64,000 nucleotides of DNA, from assembly GCA_016214035.1 (NCBI GenBank), contig JACRPF010000014.1, forward strand, positions 228,244 to 292,243, written 5' to 3'. Below, one piece after another: positions 26,023 to 34,932 of this stretch. The stretch's first letter is position 1, and every line of letters starts with the position of its first letter. This DNA is from Spirochaetota bacterium (GTDB lineage: Bacteria > Spirochaetota > Brachyspiria > Brachyspirales > JACRPF01). The translations under genes were made by a program, and so were the position numbers. The notes beneath the pieces are model-generated. The model was not told the DNA's origin. It did not search any database and was given only the letters and a program-made list of their open reading frames with translations.

Positions 26023-26955
26023 ATGATTAAAGTCAAGAATGTCATCAAAGACTACGGCACCCGGCGGGCGTTGACCAACGTCACATTCACCATTAATAAA
26101 GGTGACATCGTCGGTCTGCTCGGACCCAACGGTGCGGGAAAAACGACGACCATGCGCATCATGACCGGGTTCCTCCCGGCCACATCCGGCGAAGTGTATG
26201 TCGCCGGATATGAGGTGCATGAATCACCGGTTGAGGTGAAACGCCGCATCGGTTATCTGCCGGAAAATATAGCACTGTATCCCGAGATGCGCGTCGCCGA
26301 TTACCTGACCTTCGGCGCAGAACTCAAAGGTATACCGGTGAACGACCGCAAAGCCAAGGTCGATCTGGCCATGGAAACGGTAAAGATAACGGACCGCCGC
26401 CGCGAGATAATCGGACGTCTATCGAAAGGATATCGCCAGCGCGTGGGGCTTGCTCAGGCAGTCCTCAATGAGCCGGAAATTCTCATCCTCGATGAACCGA
26501 CGGTAGGCCTTGACCCGAAACAGATTGTCGAAATACGCGCGCTGATAAAATCGCTTGCCGGCAGAAGTACAGTGGTGATATCAAGCCACATTCTTTCCGA
26601 GATTGAAGAGATATGCCAGCGCGCGGTCATCATCAATAAAGGCACCGTGATAGCCGAGGACGGTATCGCGACGCTTGCGGAACGTGTATCATCAAAGACA
26701 CGCGGCATCATCATCGCACAGGTGCGTGACCGCATTGACGAAGCCATGATGGCGCTCAGACGCGTCATGGGTGTTGCGAGCGTTAAACGCGGCGAAGGCA
26801 ACACCATACTCGTGGAGAAAGAGAAGGACGATGTACGCGCAGCTGTTGCGGAGGCTTTGGTCTCAAACGGATTTGAACTGCTTGAGCTGCGCACCAAAGA
26901 GATTGATCTTGAAGAGATATTCCTTGAGCTGACCGGAGACGCTGTACATGCATAA
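26023..26955 (+). CDS. ABC transporter ATP-binding protein (ABC-2 / Gld-type)
   Basis: 310 residues with Walker A GPNGAGKTT, Q-loop region, signature LSKGYRQRVGLAQA and Walker B LILDEP, plus a C-terminal extension of about 80 residues typical of ABC-2 exporters such as GldA, NosF or CcmA-like subunits. It overlaps the permease gene by 8 bp, and the two form an exporter. The cargo is unknown. Confidence 0.9.
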   Translation: MIKVKNVIKDYGTRRALTNVTFTINKGDIVGLLGPNGAGKTTTMRIMTGFLPATSGEVYVAGYEVHESPVEVKRRIGYLPENIALYPEMRVADYLTFGAELKGIPVNDRKAKVDLAMETVKITDRRREIIGRLSKGYRQRVGLAQAVLNEPEILILDEPTVGLDPKQIVEIRALIKSLAGRSTVVISSHILSEIEEICQRAVIINKGTVIAEDGIATLAERVSSKTRGIIIAQVRDRIDEAMMALRRVMGVASVKRGEGNTILVEKEKDDVRAAVAEALVSNGFELLELRTKEIDLEEIFLELTGDAVHA

Positions 26956-27655
26956 TACAATGACCATATTCAGGCGGGAACTCCGCGCCTTTTACATCTC
27001 GCCTCTGTATTATATTCTCGGTTTCATCTATCTCGCACTCACCGGCTTTTTCTTCACGGTTGATATTCACTACGTCAAGATGGCCGTGATGGAAAACTCG
27101 CTGTACAACATCGGTTTCTTCTCGATACTGTTCCTCTCTATCCTCTGCATCAAGCTCATCTCAGAGGAGAAATCATCCGGGACGTTCGAGATCATCATGA
27201 CCTCGCCGATCACCTCGTTCGAATATGTTCTCGGCAAATACCTTGCGGTACTTGTTGTATACGCGTCGCTCCTCGGCATCACGCTCATCTATCCGATACT
27301 GCTCATGATTTTCGGCAGCCCCGATATCGGCGTGATATTTTCCGGTTACCTCGGCCTGCTGTTCCTCGGCTCGGCGATATTGGGCCTCGGTCTCATCGCC
27401 TCGTCCATCACCCGATCGCAGCTCGTTTCGGCGATACTCGGTGTTTCGCTTGCACTCATCGCGTACATCATCAACTGGATATCCGAGTTATTCGAACCCG
27501 CGCGAAAGGTTCTTGAAGCGATATCGCCGACAAATCAATTCGCCAATTTCACCAAAGGCCTCATCGACGTTCAGAATATCGTCTTTTTCCTGATCTGGAT
27601 CATGGTATCACTTACCATTTCCACACTTATCGTTGAATCGTATAAGTGGAACTGA
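26948..27655 (+). CDS. ABC-2 type transporter permease
   Basis: 235 residues with about six membrane helices, starting with a short cytoplasmic amphipathic segment (IFRRELRAFYISPLYY) and containing EEKSSGTFEIIMTSPI, typical of ABC-2 permeases of the GldF/NosY kind. It pairs with the overlapping ATPase. No auxiliary-domain protein (GldG) follows; uppP comes next. Confidence 0.88.
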   Translation: MHNTMTIFRRELRAFYISPLYYILGFIYLALTGFFFTVDIHYVKMAVMENSLYNIGFFSILFLSILCIKLISEEKSSGTFEIIMTSPITSFEYVLGKYLAVLVVYASLLGITLIYPILLMIFGSPDIGVIFSGYLGLLFLGSAILGLGLIASSITRSQLVSAILGVSLALIAYIINWISELFEPARKVLEAISPTNQFANFTKGLIDVQNIVFFLIWIMVSLTISTLIVESYKWN

Positions 27656-28446
27656 CATTGCCGGCACTTCTTACCGCCGCGATACTCGGCCTGGTGCAGG
27701 GGCTGACTGAATTTCTCCCCGTCTCAAGCTCCACGCATCTTCGTTTTCTGCATGCGCTTTTCTCATTCGATGCCGGCGCGTCGTCGGTGGCATTCGATGT
27801 GACGCTTCACGCGGGAACGCTCTGCGCTGTTGTCATTGTACTCTGGCGTCCGCAAATCATTCAAAAGACACCTGCATTACGCACGGTGTGCATGCTTGCC
27901 GTCAGTCTGGCGTCAACCGTGATTGTCTATATCATACTGAAAAAAGCCGGCATTACGATGAAAGACAGCGCTGTAGGCGCCGATGAACATGCGGTGCTGA
28001 TAATGTTTGCTGCAGGTCTTCTCGTGACCGGCGTTCTGCTGATAGCAACAAGGTTTATAAAGAACAATACCAGGGATGCTCTTTCGCTCGGGTTAGTTTT
28101 TGCCGTTGTAGTCGGTTCTGCACAGGGACTGGCGCTTTTACCCGGTATCTCCCGATCCGGTATTACGATAATAAGTTCTCTGTTCCTTGGTGCCGCTCCG
28201 GGATTTGCTGGCACCTATTCCTTCCTGCTTTCCATTCCGGCAATACTCGGTGCCGCAGCCATGGATATCCGCCATATCGCCGCTCTTGATCCGCTGGTGC
28301 TGGCCGTTGGTTTCATCTGCGCGTTCATATCCGGATTCGCGGCGCTGAAACTGCTCATTACGCTCATAAAAAAGGGCCGGTTTTACTTCTTCGGATTCTA
28401 CTGCATCGCCGCCGGAATTACGGCGCTCGTTGTTCTGCTGCGCTAA
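27646..28446 (+). CDS. uppP: Undecaprenyl-diphosphatase
   Basis: UppP (BacA) removes a phosphate from undecaprenyl diphosphate, recycling the lipid carrier for peptidoglycan and polysaccharide synthesis. It has the two family motifs QGLTEFLPVSSSTHL and LLPGISRSG and about eight membrane helices in 266 residues. A GTG at 27646, overlapping the permease by 10 bp, is the assumed start; an in-frame TTG at 27658 is possible. The end converges on the next gene with 6 bp between. Confidence 0.93.
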   Translation: MELTLPALLTAAILGLVQGLTEFLPVSSSTHLRFLHALFSFDAGASSVAFDVTLHAGTLCAVVIVLWRPQIIQKTPALRTVCMLAVSLASTVIVYIILKKAGITMKDSAVGADEHAVLIMFAAGLLVTGVLLIATRFIKNNTRDALSLGLVFAVVVGSAQGLALLPGISRSGITIISSLFLGAAPGFAGTYSFLLSIPAILGAAAMDIRHIAALDPLVLAVGFICAFISGFAALKLLITLIKKGRFYFFGFYCIAAGITALVVLLR

Positions 28447-28452
28447 AAACCT

Positions 28453-30066
28453 TTATCGCGCCGCTGAAAAATCGATACGGAAACGCCCGTTCAGCATGAC
28501 CGTATCCGATGCTGCGGTCATCTTGATATATACAATACGCGGATAGAGCGAACGCTCAACGGCGCTGTACTGTCCGGGAAGAAAATCATACGCCTTTGCC
28601 ATGTTCAGATACAATATCGCATGTGAGGCTTCGTCGCTCATCGTCTTGACATACGGGCTTCGCGACGCAAGCAGGCCGTTCTGCGGAAGCTCCGCGATGA
28701 GATCCTTAATGGCGTCAAGGTCGCGCGCAAAGAAGAACTTGTCTTTATACATGCAGAAGTAGAGCTTTTCGGAAGCGCCATAATCGTAATAGTAAATGAA
28801 CTTATCCTTAAACCGGATCTCGCGTTTTCGTACCGTATATTTTTTGGTCAGCGCCGCCTCAAGCGCCGGTATGGCATGCGCTTCATCCCTGAGCGAGAAC
28901 ATGAACAGATAGTGATATGCGTCGTTATTCCTCAGCACTCCTACGCCGGCTTCCGAGGCCACCTCGGTGATGAGATTTGAAAAGTCGAACCGTTCATCAA
29001 GCATGCTCATTGATGCCGCAAGATCGGAAAACAAGGCCGCGTTACTCAATGACTGAAAATATCCCCGGCATGCAGCATAAAAGCCGCGCCAGTCACGAAC
29101 CCCCACATCGAAGAGCATCATGGTGCTTTTCGGGTAGAAATAGGCGCCGGTTTTGGCCCGTGAACGCCCGAACATCTCCTTGAGCGATGCCGCGCCATCG
29201 CCTTTGTAGTTGAGTTCAAGCGTGGTGTCTGTGGTATCTTCCCCCACGTGTACGGTTCCATATACCGCGTCCGACGGCAGTGTGCGGCGCAGCGTCCTGA
29301 GCAACGCGTTATTCGTCACGATAGGCTGCGTTGAACACCGGACGGTATCGATATAAAACTGAGCGGAGCATTTTTTATCCGCATGGGCGTCGTTCAGAAA
29401 ATGTTCATCAAGCATGCTCTCGCGCCGTGACGTATAAAAATCGAGAAGCTTTTTCAGTGTGTTCTCGCGGAACGTAATAATCGCGCGCCCCCTGGTATAT
29501 GCTACGGCATATTCGGAAGTGCTGTCGTCACGCCATGTCTCTACACGGATGCCGTTATGTATGCCGCGTGCCACGGAAAACCGCTTGCCCATGAATGCAA
29601 TCCGGGAAACAGGCGTTCCCGTCACCGAGAGTACGACACCGGGCAGCCGCCCGATATCAAGGAGAAGATATATCCCGCTATCCTCAAGTGCCGCTCCGGG
29701 CGTATCGGTCATCAGGAGCGCCGCATCCCGGTTGAGCGCATAGGATACGAACAGCCGCTGAAAGAACGGCAATGTCTTCAGCGCCTGCAGCAGCGATCGT
29801 GTGCGATCTATTTCCATGTTAATAGTTTTATCGGCGGCTATGGATCGTGCGTATACCGATGAGGTGAATTTCGAAACCATGCTCAGCGGTGATGATATCG
29901 CCGCATACGACACGGTTGAACGGGGAATTTCCCTGATATACACATTTTTTTTATTCAATCCGATGCGTCCGCACGAAGCAACAGAACACCCGAAGAGCAG
30001 TATCAGCAGCAGCACTGCGGTTACACCGAGTTTCAGCCATCGGCGTCGTATGCGGAAATTCGCCAT
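28453..30066 (-). CDS. Membrane-anchored periplasmic protein of unknown function
   Basis: 537 residues with one N-terminal hydrophobic segment (about 10-32, LGVTAVLLLILLFGC) after a basic start, so it is an anchored or lipidated (LLFGC) envelope protein; the lipobox is imperfect. The rest is soluble, with repeated regions rich in alternating hydrophobic and aromatic residues. The layout recalls DUF3352-like proteins, but I cannot confirm this. It follows rlmE by 77 bp. Confidence 0.7.
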   Translation of the reverse strand: MANFRIRRRWLKLGVTAVLLLILLFGCSVASCGRIGLNKKNVYIREIPRSTVSYAAISSPLSMVSKFTSSVYARSIAADKTINMEIDRTRSLLQALKTLPFFQRLFVSYALNRDAALLMTDTPGAALEDSGIYLLLDIGRLPGVVLSVTGTPVSRIAFMGKRFSVARGIHNGIRVETWRDDSTSEYAVAYTRGRAIITFRENTLKKLLDFYTSRRESMLDEHFLNDAHADKKCSAQFYIDTVRCSTQPIVTNNALLRTLRRTLPSDAVYGTVHVGEDTTDTTLELNYKGDGAASLKEMFGRSRAKTGAYFYPKSTMMLFDVGVRDWRGFYAACRGYFQSLSNAALFSDLAASMSMLDERFDFSNLITEVASEAGVGVLRNNDAYHYLFMFSLRDEAHAIPALEAALTKKYTVRKREIRFKDKFIYYYDYGASEKLYFCMYKDKFFFARDLDAIKDLIAELPQNGLLASRSPYVKTMSDEASHAILYLNMAKAYDFLPGQYSAVERSLYPRIVYIKMTAASDTVMLNGRFRIDFSAAR

Positions 30067-30143
30067 AATTCACCGTTACAACGGAATAGATAATACCTGC
30101 AGTATGAATTTCGGCATATTGTACGGATATATGTAGGGAAAAA

Positions 30144-30722
30144 CTACCGTTTTGAGCGGCAGAAAAGGAAAAGTTCGCGGCTTTCATCCCGCGAACTCTG
30201 GGGCTTGAATATGGAAACGGCGGAAAACAGTGCCGTCAATTCTTTTCTGAACGGCTGCAGATCGGGTCCGTCGAACACCTTGAAAAAGAACATGCCGTTC
30301 TGTTTTAAAAGCTCCGGGAGACGCAGCGATATTTTCCGGCACAATGACACCGAACGATAATGATTCGACTCGGGATCGGCGTTGGTATTGACCATGGCGT
30401 CGCTGAGAACAACATCGAACATGCCGCCGCCGCGAGTGAGTTCAGCGGCATCAATTTCGGCGATACTGGCGTGGATGAACGTGAAACGCGGATGGCTTAT
30501 CTGCGCAGGAAGCACATCGATGCCGGTCACACTGCCGGTCGTAAGTGTTTTCCGCAGGAGGAACTGGCTCCATGACCCCGGCGAACAGCCGACATCAAGC
30601 ACACGGTCTGAGGCCCGTATAAAATTGAATTTCTCAAGAGCTTCCTGCAGTTTATATACCGAGCGGGCAAGATAATGTTCTTCTTTGGCCTTACGGTAAA
30701 ACCGATCGTGCAGATCCTTCAC
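30144..30722 (-). CDS. rlmE: 23S rRNA 2'-O-ribose U2552 methyltransferase (RlmE/FtsJ)
   Basis: 192 residues with the FtsJ K-D-K-E catalytic tetrad: Lys in RSVYKLQE, Asp in VLSDAM, Lys in FFFKVFDG and Glu in SRDESRELF. The SAM motif is DVGCSPGSWSQ; the Gly of the usual LDLGAAPGGW varies slightly. The start is GTG and overlaps the stop of the upstream TPR gene (GTGA), indicating coupled translation. Confidence 0.92.
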   Translation of the reverse strand: MKDLHDRFYRKAKEEHYLARSVYKLQEALEKFNFIRASDRVLDVGCSPGSWSQFLLRKTLTTGSVTGIDVLPAQISHPRFTFIHASIAEIDAAELTRGGGMFDVVLSDAMVNTNADPESNHYRSVSLCRKISLRLPELLKQNGMFFFKVFDGPDLQPFRKELTALFSAVSIFKPQSSRDESRELFLFCRSKR

Positions 30723-32188
30723 GCATCCCGCTCCTGGGATGGTTCTTCATGTTCATTTTCCGCTTCATTCGTCTCATCCGTAACCGGCTTGGCCGTGCCG
30801 TCGGGTTCAAGCTTGACCTGCTGCGCTTTTTTCAGGAGCGACTGCAGACCCGAACTGTCGATGAGATCGATGGGGCGTGATGTCGCATACGCTATTGCCT
30901 GGTCGGTAAACTTTGACGGGCAGATGAACACGGAACGCGTGACGTTATTTTTCTTCACCGCCTCAAGGAACTGCCGGATCTCAACTTCCTGCACCTTCTG
31001 CGTATCCCGGCGGAGACGTATAAACCGGTTGAGAAGCTTCGACGTGCGCCATTTCACCGAATCCGCTTCCTGTGCGAGCACCAGAGCGTCACCGTTCGTT
31101 TCGAACTTAAGCTCAAGCACTTTCAGGTGCATCACCGCGACGATGCGCCGTACCATCTCTTCAAACTTAACATTCGGCGCGGTGAGATAATCCTTCATCG
31201 AGTCATCATGCCTGAGGTTGGCATAGGTATTGAGCTTGTCGGGAACGTCGAGGTATCCCGAACGTACGCTGTTGATCTTCTCCCACTGTTCAATTGCTGA
31301 AATAAGATCGCGTGTTTCCTCGTAGCACTTGGCAAGCGCATACCGGGTCGCGATGGTGATGGTATCCTCCGGCGCGCCGCCCGATGCGAGGCCCCGTTCG
31401 AGTTCCACGATGGCTTTCAGATAATTGCCGAGTTCAATATAACACAGTCCGCGCTCGAGCGACGCCTTTCGTTTGAGGTCGGCGTCTTTGAGGGCCAGCT
31501 CGAATTCCTCAAGCGCCTTCATATAATCCTTGCCGGAACGGTATATCTTTCCGAGATGATAATGCACATTGGGGTTTTTCGGATCGAACTTCAATGCCTT
31601 GATGAAAAACTCAAGCGCCTCCCCCTCCTTGCCGCCCTGAAACTTCGACAGGCCGAGGTACACAAAAGCGTCGCCGAACTGCGGATTTATTTCAACCGCT
31701 TTGATAAGATAACCGGCGGCATTTTCAAAATTATTGCTTTCAAAATATATCTTCCCGATATAGAAATACGGCTCATAACTGTTCGGGTCTATTTTCGCAA
31801 GCAGCAGATATTCTTTCAAGGCATCTTCCGCCTTGGACAGCGCGAGCAGCGCTTTGGCAAGTTTCTTCCTGGTGCGTATTTCAAACTGCAGACTTTCCTG
31901 GCTGCCGTCGCGGAGCGCCGCGCGGTACTCAACCACAGCCATGGCGGTATTCTCGGTGCCCATATACGCGTCGCCCAGAAAATGATGCAGCTGTCCGAAT
32001 GCGGATGTATTGCCCTTCTGGCTGAGCATCTGTTTGACTATCCGTATGACGTTGACAAACTGCTTGCTGTCGAGCATTTTCTGTATCTGTGACACCTGCT
32101 GCGGCACATAAATCATCCTGAAAATATAATACACGATGATGCCGAGCAGGAACACTACTACAGTGGTGAGTATAGCAAGTTCAACCAT
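30719..32188 (-). CDS. Membrane-anchored TPR protein with degenerate Mrr-like nuclease domain
   Basis: 489 residues: one N-terminal membrane helix (about 4-24), TPR-type helical repeats (about 60-310; for example PYFYIGKIYFESNNFENAAGYLIKA-type units), and a C-terminal domain (341-455) resembling the Mrr/restriction-endonuclease fold, with NGDALVLAQ (Asp367), VFICPSKFTDQAIAYA and IDLIDSSGLQSLL. The catalytic (Q/E)xK strand reads FIRLRR, so the key lysine is lost and cleavage is unlikely. The tail is acidic. A scaffold or binding role is inferred. AGGAG and a clear promoter lie upstream, divergent from lysC. Confidence 0.82.
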   Translation of the reverse strand: MVELAILTTVVVFLLGIIVYYIFRMIYVPQQVSQIQKMLDSKQFVNVIRIVKQMLSQKGNTSAFGQLHHFLGDAYMGTENTAMAVVEYRAALRDGSQESLQFEIRTRKKLAKALLALSKAEDALKEYLLLAKIDPNSYEPYFYIGKIYFESNNFENAAGYLIKAVEINPQFGDAFVYLGLSKFQGGKEGEALEFFIKALKFDPKNPNVHYHLGKIYRSGKDYMKALEEFELALKDADLKRKASLERGLCYIELGNYLKAIVELERGLASGGAPEDTITIATRYALAKCYEETRDLISAIEQWEKINSVRSGYLDVPDKLNTYANLRHDDSMKDYLTAPNVKFEEMVRRIVAVMHLKVLELKFETNGDALVLAQEADSVKWRTSKLLNRFIRLRRDTQKVQEVEIRQFLEAVKKNNVTRSVFICPSKFTDQAIAYATSRPIDLIDSSGLQSLLKKAQQVKLEPDGTAKPVTDETNEAENEHEEPSQERDA

Positions 32189-32215
32189 ACCGAACTCCTA
32201 TAATTATCAGTATAT

Positions 32216-32244
32216 ATTATCACAAAAAAAATGAAAGCTTTCAA
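32216..32244 (-). promoter_or_regulatory. Promoter of the TPR-rlmE operon
   Basis: Minus strand: TTGAAA (32239-32244), 17 bp, GATAAT (32216-32221), 27 bp before the TPR gene start. Confidence 0.6.
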
Positions 32245-32256
32245 CTGTATTCTTGA

Positions 32257-32285
32257 TTGACATTACCGGAACATTCTGCTACAAT
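32257..32285 (+). promoter_or_regulatory. Promoter of aspartate kinase gene
   Basis: TTGACA (32257-32262), 17 bp, TACAAT (32280-32285), 31 bp before the lysC ATG. It is back to back with the TPR promoter, 12 bp apart. Confidence 0.7.
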
Positions 32286-32316
32286 GCGGCGATTTTAATC
32301 AATGTGGAGCAGCGAT

Positions 32317-33669
32317 ATGAAAGTAGTTAAATTCGGCGGTACCTCACTCGCCAATGCCGCGCAAATAGAAAAAATATACGATATTGTCACATCAGACAGT
32401 GAACGGAAAATCGTCGTCGTTTCAGCACCCGGCAAACGGGACAAACATGACACCAAAGTGACCGATCTGCTCATCGCGGCCGCGAACAAGTATCTGCAGA
32501 CAAAGAACGCCGCGAAAGAGATTGAGGCGGTGATCGCCCGATATCGCGAGATTGCCGTGGCATTCAAGCTCGGCGAAGACGTTATGAACTCCATATCAGG
32601 CGATTTTCTTACCCGGCTTGAATCCGACACCACCAATCCTGAAAAATACATGGACCGCATGAAAGCCGGCGGCGAGGACAATGCGGCAAAAATTACCGCG
32701 GCATATTTCGCCTCACGCGGCAAAGAAGCCCGCTATGTGAACCCCAAGGACGCGGGGCTGCTCGTCAGCGAGGAATTCGGCAATGCCCAGGTTCTCGACC
32801 GGTCCTACGATGCACTGAAAGCGCTTAAAAGCATGAAAGGTATCGTCATATTCCCAGGATTCTTCGGGTATTCACCAAGCGGCGATGTTGTAACATTCCC
32901 GCGCGGCGGATCGGATATCACCGGTTCAATACTTGCAAAAGCGGTACAAGCTGATGTATATGAAAACTTTACCGATGTGGACTCTGTATTCGCAGCCTCA
33001 CCCGCTCTCGTGGAAAAACCCGCCGCCATTGATGAAATGACCTACCGTGAAATGCGGGAACTGTCGTACGCCGGTTTCAGCGTTTTCCATGAAGAAGCGC
33101 TCTTTCCCGCATTCCAGGCCGGCGTCCCGGTGAATGTCCGCAATACCAACAACCCGTCAGCACCCGGCACGCATATCGTCATGACGCGTAAATCGACGAA
33201 AAACCCCATCGTCGGCATTGCCTGCGATAATGGTTTCTCCTGCGTCTATCTCAGCAAATATCTCATGAACCGTGAAATAGGCTTCGGCAGACGGCTTTTA
33301 AAAATACTCGAAGAAGAAAAGATTCCTTTCGAACACATGCCGTCCGGTGTGGATGATATCTCCGTCATCGTCCGCAACAAGTACTTCGACGCTGCAATCG
33401 AAAAGCGTGTAACGGAAAAGATACGGACCGAGCTTAAGGTAGACCGTATAACCATCGAACGCGGATTGAGCATCATCATGATTGTCGGTGAAGGGATGCG
33501 CCATACCGTTGGCCTTACAGCTCGTGTTGCCGGGGCATTTGCGAGCGTCGGCGTGAACATCGAGATCATTAACCAGGGATCATCCGAAGTGAGCATCATG
33601 TTCGGTGTCAAGGAAAAGGACAGCGCTAAAGCGGTGGCTTCAATCTACAAGGAATTCTTTACGAAGTAG
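32317..33669 (+). CDS. lysC: Aspartate kinase
   Basis: It phosphorylates aspartate as the first step to lysine (and diaminopimelate), threonine and methionine. 450 residues with N-terminal KFGGTSLAN, the kinase motif FPRGGSDITGSILA, and two C-terminal ACT domains (from about 310 and 375) that normally bind lysine or threonine for feedback control. GGAG lies 7 nt before the ATG at 32317, so I prefer it to an ATG 15 bp upstream. The polysaccharide locus begins 9 bp after its end on the other strand. Confidence 0.93.
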   Translation: MKVVKFGGTSLANAAQIEKIYDIVTSDSERKIVVVSAPGKRDKHDTKVTDLLIAAANKYLQTKNAAKEIEAVIARYREIAVAFKLGEDVMNSISGDFLTRLESDTTNPEKYMDRMKAGGEDNAAKITAAYFASRGKEARYVNPKDAGLLVSEEFGNAQVLDRSYDALKALKSMKGIVIFPGFFGYSPSGDVVTFPRGGSDITGSILAKAVQADVYENFTDVDSVFAASPALVEKPAAIDEMTYREMRELSYAGFSVFHEEALFPAFQAGVPVNVRNTNNPSAPGTHIVMTRKSTKNPIVGIACDNGFSCVYLSKYLMNREIGFGRRLLKILEEEKIPFEHMPSGVDDISVIVRNKYFDAAIEKRVTEKIRTELKVDRITIERGLSIIMIVGEGMRHTVGLTARVAGAFASVGVNIEIINQGSSEVSIMFGVKEKDSAKAVASIYKEFFTK

Positions 33670-33678
33670 AAACACGCG

Positions 33679-34905
33679 TTATTTTCTAGTTAGCGGTAAT
33701 TTCTTGAATATCGCAACGATATAATCAATATCTTCCTGCGTCAGATACTGATGACAGCCTATATATAATGCGTGTGTGCCAAGATAATCAGCGTTCGGCA
33801 GTTTTCCCGCATATGCTGATTTTAAATATTCATACGCCGGTTGCTGTGACGGTATTGACCCGAACAACGGCCTGTTCTCTATTCCCTGCTCCTCAAGCAA
33901 ACGACGTATCGCCTTTCTGTTTATCGCTGACGAATCATTGACAACAAGCGGATACGCCAGATAACTTACCTCGGGCGAATACGGCGGGAGTGATATCATC
34001 GGTTCAAGCGATGCCAGTTTCTCATTAAGGTACTTTACGGTTTCACTGCGCTTTTTAAAGATGGCATCGGCTTTACCAACCTGGGTGAGCGCGAGCGCTG
34101 TTACCAGGTCCATGGTCTTGAAATTGCCTGATATAAAGCGGTGCATGAAGCGTGGATCGTTATCACTATCCGGATTCGCATCCACATTCGGACACGTTCC
34201 TTTTGAGCGTGTACATACGAAACAGTCGCAGAGACGCCCGTTCGCCTTCATCTGCTTTACCAGTTTAAGAAATGACTGATCGTTACTGACAATAGCCCCC
34301 ATTTCACCGGCCTGTATGTTATGAGCGATGTAGAACGAAAAAATAGCCGCATCACCATAGGTTCCCAGACATTTGCCTTTATAGAGGCTGCCGTGAGCCT
34401 GTGCTGCGTCTTCAAGGACGAACAGGTCATGTTTACGGGCTATGTCCATAATTGGATCCATATCGCACGCATAGCCCATTAAGTGAACCGGAACAATACC
34501 AGCGATGTTATCGGCGCCGTGTTCATGTATAGCCCGTTCAATATTCTCCGGCGTTATAACAAAGCGTTTCGGGTCAACGTCTACGAAAACCGGTTCAAAC
34601 CCTGCCAGAACCATTGCATTTGCCGTGGCGACATACGTCAGCGGCGAGGTGATTACTTTTTTACCTTTTACCCACTTTTTGCTTTTCCCGCATACTTGAA
34701 ACGTTAGGTATGCGACAAGGAGCGCGCTGCTTCCTGAATTTACGGCAACAGCACCCTGTGTTCCGATATACTTCGCGAATGCCTGCTCGAACTTGCGGGT
34801 GACAATACCTTCGGTGATACGCTGCGATACGAGCACATTGTGCACCGCCTGTATCTCGTCATCTCCGATTTGAAAATCACCTATGCCGATAGTTTTTTTT
34901 CTCAT
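33679..34905 (-). CDS. PLP-dependent NDP-4-keto-6-deoxyhexose 3-dehydratase (RfbH/ColD-like, His variant)
   Basis: A DegT/DnrJ/EryC1 fold protein of 408 residues. Where aminotransferases of this fold have the PLP lysine (SFxxxK), it has histidine: SFYIAHNIQAGEMG (His195). This swap marks the dehydratases ColD and RfbH/E1, which remove the C3 hydroxyl. It also has a cysteine group, Cys226, Cys228, Cys231 and Cys238, near where E1-type enzymes bind [2Fe-2S]. With gmd and fcl just upstream, the likely substrate is GDP-4-keto-6-deoxymannose, giving a 3,6-dideoxy sugar such as colitose; an aminotransferase role is unlikely. It follows fcl by 27 bp. Confidence 0.75.
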   Translation of the reverse strand: MRKKTIGIGDFQIGDDEIQAVHNVLVSQRITEGIVTRKFEQAFAKYIGTQGAVAVNSGSSALLVAYLTFQVCGKSKKWVKGKKVITSPLTYVATANAMVLAGFEPVFVDVDPKRFVITPENIERAIHEHGADNIAGIVPVHLMGYACDMDPIMDIARKHDLFVLEDAAQAHGSLYKGKCLGTYGDAAIFSFYIAHNIQAGEMGAIVSNDQSFLKLVKQMKANGRLCDCFVCTRSKGTCPNVDANPDSDNDPRFMHRFISGNFKTMDLVTALALTQVGKADAIFKKRSETVKYLNEKLASLEPMISLPPYSPEVSYLAYPLVVNDSSAINRKAIRRLLEEQGIENRPLFGSIPSQQPAYEYLKSAYAGKLPNADYLGTHALYIGCHQYLTQEDIDYIVAIFKKLPLTRK

Positions 34906-34932
34906 ACTGCATTCATTCCCGTCAGAATCATA

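Noticed and set aside
27646..28446. uppP as part of the ABC exporter function
   Set aside because: The overlap shows cotranscription only; UppP has its own enzymatic role and nothing shows a direct link.
33670..33678. Terminator between lysC and the polysaccharide locus
   Set aside because: The 9-bp gap and nearby bases form no stable hairpin with a T-run.
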